From Syntrophaceae bacterium UBA5619 (lineage in GTDB: Bacteria; Desulfobacterota; Syntrophia; Syntrophales; UBA5619): a DNA stretch of 8,042 nucleotides. Below the pieces are notes generated by a model that was given only the letters and a program-made list of their open reading frames with translations, was not told the DNA's origin and ran no database searches. A program made the translations under genes and the position numbers. This document shows, piece after piece, positions 6,543-8,042 of the stretch (position 1 is its first letter; the number at the start of each line of letters is the position of its first letter). The stretch is from NCBI GenBank assembly GCA_002424545.1, contig DIKL01000027.1, positions 1-8,042 of the forward strand. The letters are read 5' to 3'.

Positions 6543-7640
6543 ATCCACGGATGCGGCTTCGCCGCCGCTGACCTGTGCGGCGAGCTGAGCAGCCAGGCTC
6601 AAGAGTTTTTCGGACGATTCCAGTCCGTCGAGAAAGCGTTTGGGAATGCCGGTCAGGCCCGTTTGGGCGCCGACGAGCGCGCCGGTGAGGATCGCCCTTG
6701 CCTGGTTTTGGCCTCCGCCGTTGATCGCATGGAGCACGGCGGATTCGTAATCGTCATGGAAACGGGCGGCGAGGTAATAGGCGGCGGGGAGCTGGTGGTA
6801 GATGGCGCAGGGCATTCCGTACACGATAGAGACCTTCCACGCGGGCTCGATGCGGATCTCCGGATCCGCCGCCGCCCTGGCCATGTAGGACGGCGTGAGC
6901 AGCGCGTCCGGCGAGGCGAATCGGCCGGCGAGCGGCGGGTTGGGATCGCCGGGGCGGGGTGGCTGGAGACCGGCGCGGGTGACCGCATGAAAGGGCAGTT
7001 CGCCGGTTTTGACCCGTTCCATGAGCCGGTTCGAGATTTCCGCGTCGAAGGGATGTCCCTGGACCAGCAGGCCCAAGACCGCGCCATAGGCGACCGTCAT
7101 CGAGACGATGGTTGGATCGCTCTGCGTCAGGACGGTATTGCCCGCGACCGTCGAGGCGAGACGGCCGGGGTGCAGCGCATAGCGGACGGCCAGCGCGAGG
7201 GTCCGTTCGATGGCCTCCGTGGTGTCCGCGTGGCCGCCGGTCAGGCCCCAGGGAAGTTTCTGCTCAACGCGCCGCCGCCAAGCTTCCCGGATCGATTGAC
7301 TGGTATAGTTGCCCGGTCCGCTCACCGGTGTGCCGTCGAGCAGCGGAAAAAGCTCTTCGTCCATCCGGCGACAAAAGTCCTCCTCGTCGTAGCCGCCGCG
7401 CTCTACAAGGGAGCGGAGCAGGAGGGTGAGAATGAAGCCGGCCTGGGAAAGCCGGCCCCCCTTGAGTCCGTCATGATACCGGCCCGGTTGCGGATCGGTG
7501 TAGCCGGTGATCCATGCGCCATAGTCGCGGCGCAGTGCGGCAAGATCGTAATACCAGTGAGGGCCGAGGCCCAAGGCATCGCCGATCAATGCCCCCATGA
7601 CGGCGCCGGCGGCGCGGTCTTCGATGGTGGTGCGGTTCAT
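6540..7640 (-). CDS. ADP-ribosylglycohydrolase-fold protein lacking canonical metal ligands
   Basis: The 366-residue protein starts at ATG 7640-7638, directly after a GGAGGAGG ribosome binding site (7650-7643). Longer in-frame starts upstream lack this and add low-complexity sequence. The all-helical ADP-ribosylglycohydrolase fold (ARH/DraG, PF03747) is indicated by GAVMGALIGDALG (residues 12-24), TQSDPTIVSMTVAYGAVLGLLVQG in the middle, and NGGGQNQARAILTGALVGAQTGLTGIPKRFLDGLE (307-341) at the position of the family's C-terminal signature. Classical members use TDDT near the N-terminus and GGDTDT near the C-terminus to bind two magnesium ions and remove ADP-ribose. Here these positions read S65-Q-A-G68 and G309-G-Q-N-Q-A314, so no Asp ligand is left. 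D21 is kept. The reading frame is intact, which argues against a pseudogene. It may be a binding protein or a different enzyme, perhaps akin to the catalytically altered J1-crystallin branch. It is probably cytoplasmic, with no signal peptide. Confidence 0.85.
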   Translation of the reverse strand: MNRTTIEDRAAGAVMGALIGDALGLGPHWYYDLAALRRDYGAWITGYTDPQPGRYHDGLKGGRLSQAGFILTLLLRSLVERGGYDEEDFCRRMDEELFPLLDGTPVSGPGNYTSQSIREAWRRRVEQKLPWGLTGGHADTTEAIERTLALAVRYALHPGRLASTVAGNTVLTQSDPTIVSMTVAYGAVLGLLVQGHPFDAEISNRLMERVKTGELPFHAVTRAGLQPPRPGDPNPPLAGRFASPDALLTPSYMARAAADPEIRIEPAWKVSIVYGMPCAIYHQLPAAYYLAARFHDDYESAVLHAINGGGQNQARAILTGALVGAQTGLTGIPKRFLDGLESSEKLLSLAAQLAAQVSGGEAASVD

Positions 7641-7820
7641 ATCCTCCTCCTGTTCGTAACCAACGCGACATTCCTGGACACTTTGGCGCCTATGGAGGCG
7701 ATTCGTTGCGGATGAACTCGGGTCGCCGCAGCAGGATCGACCGTGAGGGTTACGCCCTCCGCCGGGCTGCCCGGGAAGATCCCCAATGAAAATTGGACAG
7801 CCACGGATGGTTGAACGTGA
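7641..7820 (-). promoter_or_regulatory. Structured leader of the ADP-ribosylglycohydrolase homologue, five hairpins
   Basis: Read as minus-strand RNA, this leader holds five non-overlapping stems of five perfect pairs each: 7796-7783 (CCAAT, loop TTTC, ATTGG), 7774-7762 (CCGGG/CCCGG), 7759-7745 (GAGGG/CCCTC), 7742-7721 (GGTCG/CGACC, 12-base loop) and 7700-7687 (CGCCT/AGGCG). The second, third and fourth are only two bases apart. The last hairpin contains CCTCC (7698-7694), complementary to the GGAGG of the ribosome binding site at 7650-7643, so opening it could mask translation initiation. No known riboswitch class is recognised. Short GC-rich stems also arise by chance, so a regulatory role is inference. 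Confidence 0.3.
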
Positions 7821-7827
7821 TGGAGCG

Positions 7828-7856
7828 ATTGTATTTCGAAAATGGCCCCGGAACAA
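7828..7856 (-). promoter_or_regulatory. Possible promoter for the ADP-ribosylglycohydrolase homologue
   Basis: On the minus strand, TTGTTC (7856-7851), a 17-base spacer and TACAAT (7833-7828) are seen. The -10 box matches five of six consensus positions; the -35 box has only its TTG. Transcription from about 7821 would produce a leader of roughly 180 bases containing all five hairpins described for 7687-7796. Confidence 0.35.
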
Positions 7857-7895
7857 TCCATTTTTGGGAAGGACGGCGTGGTACAAAAAGGTAGA

Positions 7896-7982
7896 TCATC
7901 CGATCGAAGCAAACTTTTGAAAGTTGATCAACAGTTTCGGGATGGGAAAGCTACCGTTATCCACTCGGTTTTCGGGTATCAT
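7896..7982 (-). CDS. Possible 28-aa small ORF with strong ribosome binding site
   Basis: ATG at 7982-7980 is preceded by AGGAGG (7994-7989) with six bases between, a near-ideal arrangement. The frame runs to TGA at 7898-7896 and encodes 28 residues starting MIPENRVDNGSFPIPK. There are no recognised motifs, no signal peptide and no clear membrane helix. It may be a leader peptide, the remnant of a decayed gene, or an independent small protein. It lies upstream of, and on the same strand as, the ADP-ribosylglycohydrolase homologue. No complete promoter is visible for it: a perfect -35-like TTGACA (8041-8036) lacks a good -10 partner. Confidence 0.3.
   Translation of the reverse strand: MIPENRVDNGSFPIPKLLINFQKFASIG
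7912..7932. repeat. Two overlapping palindromes, possible operator
   Basis: AACTTT-TG-AAAGTT (7912-7925) is a perfect inverted repeat with six-base arms, and it overlaps the ten-base perfect palindrome GTTGATCAAC (7923-7932). Such tight dyads are typical of dimeric regulator sites. They lie inside the possible 28-aa ORF and about 60 bases upstream of the candidate promoter at 7828-7856. No bound protein can be named. Confidence 0.25.
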
Positions 7983-7997
7983 GGCCTACCTCCTGTC

Positions 7998-8016
7998 CTT
8001 GTTATTGTTAAACAAG
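7998..8016. repeat. Inverted repeat upstream of the 28-aa ORF
   Basis: CTTGTT (7998-8003) and AACAAG (8011-8016) form a perfect six-base inverted repeat around a seven-base AT-rich centre. It sits just upstream of the AGGAGG ribosome binding site of the possible small ORF on the minus strand. That is a reasonable place for an operator or a leader hairpin. The sequence is more AT-rich than its surroundings. Confidence 0.25.
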
Positions 8017-8042
8017 TAACAGAGTCAGGCCAATATGTCAAC

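Noticed and set aside
6453..7715. 420-codon plus-strand open frame opposite the ADP-ribosylglycohydrolase homologue
   Set aside because: It is antisense to a gene with clear family motifs and a strong ribosome binding site. Its translation is Gly/Arg-rich with no recognisable domain, which is a common by-product of GC-rich coding sequence.
8013..8041. TTGACA (8041-8036, minus strand) as a promoter for the 28-aa ORF
   Set aside because: At 16, 17 or 18 bases the would-be -10 boxes are TTACTT, TACTTG and ACTTGT, all poor matches, so the -35-like box alone is not convincing.
1..8042. Mobile element, CRISPR array, tRNA or a defence or toxin-antitoxin system
   Set aside because: I saw no transposase or integrase motifs, no regularly spaced direct repeats, no cloverleaf sequence and no paired toxin-antitoxin arrangement on either strand.

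Overview
This window comes from a Gram-negative bacterium of moderately high GC content. The evidence is an MltA-type outer-membrane lipoprotein and two other exported hydrolases with Sec-type signal peptides. Protein style and spacing are compatible with a deltaproteobacterial (Desulfobacterota, Syntrophales-like) genome, but nothing here fixes the taxon, so that is only an impression. I found no insertion sequence, CRISPR array, tRNA, rRNA, integrase or recognisable defence module.

Layout, left to right. (1) Positions 2-106, minus strand: a 34-codon reading frame with a strong ribosome binding site and a good sigma70-like promoter at 173-201. It looks like the beginning of a small protein that stops early. 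(2) Positions 371-3320, plus strand: an EamA/DMT-family membrane transporter, then an exported class C beta-lactamase-like serine hydrolase with a large uncharacterised C-terminal region. (3) Positions 3388-4994, plus strand: a near-consensus promoter whose predicted start falls on the A of the mltA ATG, suggesting a leaderless message. It drives the lytic transglycosylase MltA and a small LsrG-like antibiotic-biosynthesis-monooxygenase (ABM) protein, and a probable intrinsic terminator closes the unit. (4) Positions 5145-6440, plus strand: an exported alpha/beta hydrolase with a complete Ser-Asp-His triad. (5) Positions 6521-7640, minus strand and convergent with the previous gene: an ADP-ribosylglycohydrolase-fold protein in which the family's metal-binding Asp/Thr residues are all replaced. 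Its stop codon lies inside a probable terminator hairpin. Upstream (7641-7860) is a leader with five small perfect hairpins, one carrying an anti-Shine-Dalgarno sequence, and a possible promoter. (6) Positions 7896-7982, minus strand: a 28-codon ORF with a strong ribosome binding site, surrounded by inverted repeats.

Functional picture. Three exported enzymes (SxxK serine hydrolase, MltA, alpha/beta hydrolase) act in the envelope, and MltA is a clear peptidoglycan enzyme. The serine hydrolase could act on peptidoglycan or on a small ester or amide. The region reads mostly as ordinary housekeeping and accessory metabolism. The signals most worth a second look are the metal-ligand-less ADP-ribosylglycohydrolase homologue with its structured leader, and the leaderless-looking mltA promoter.
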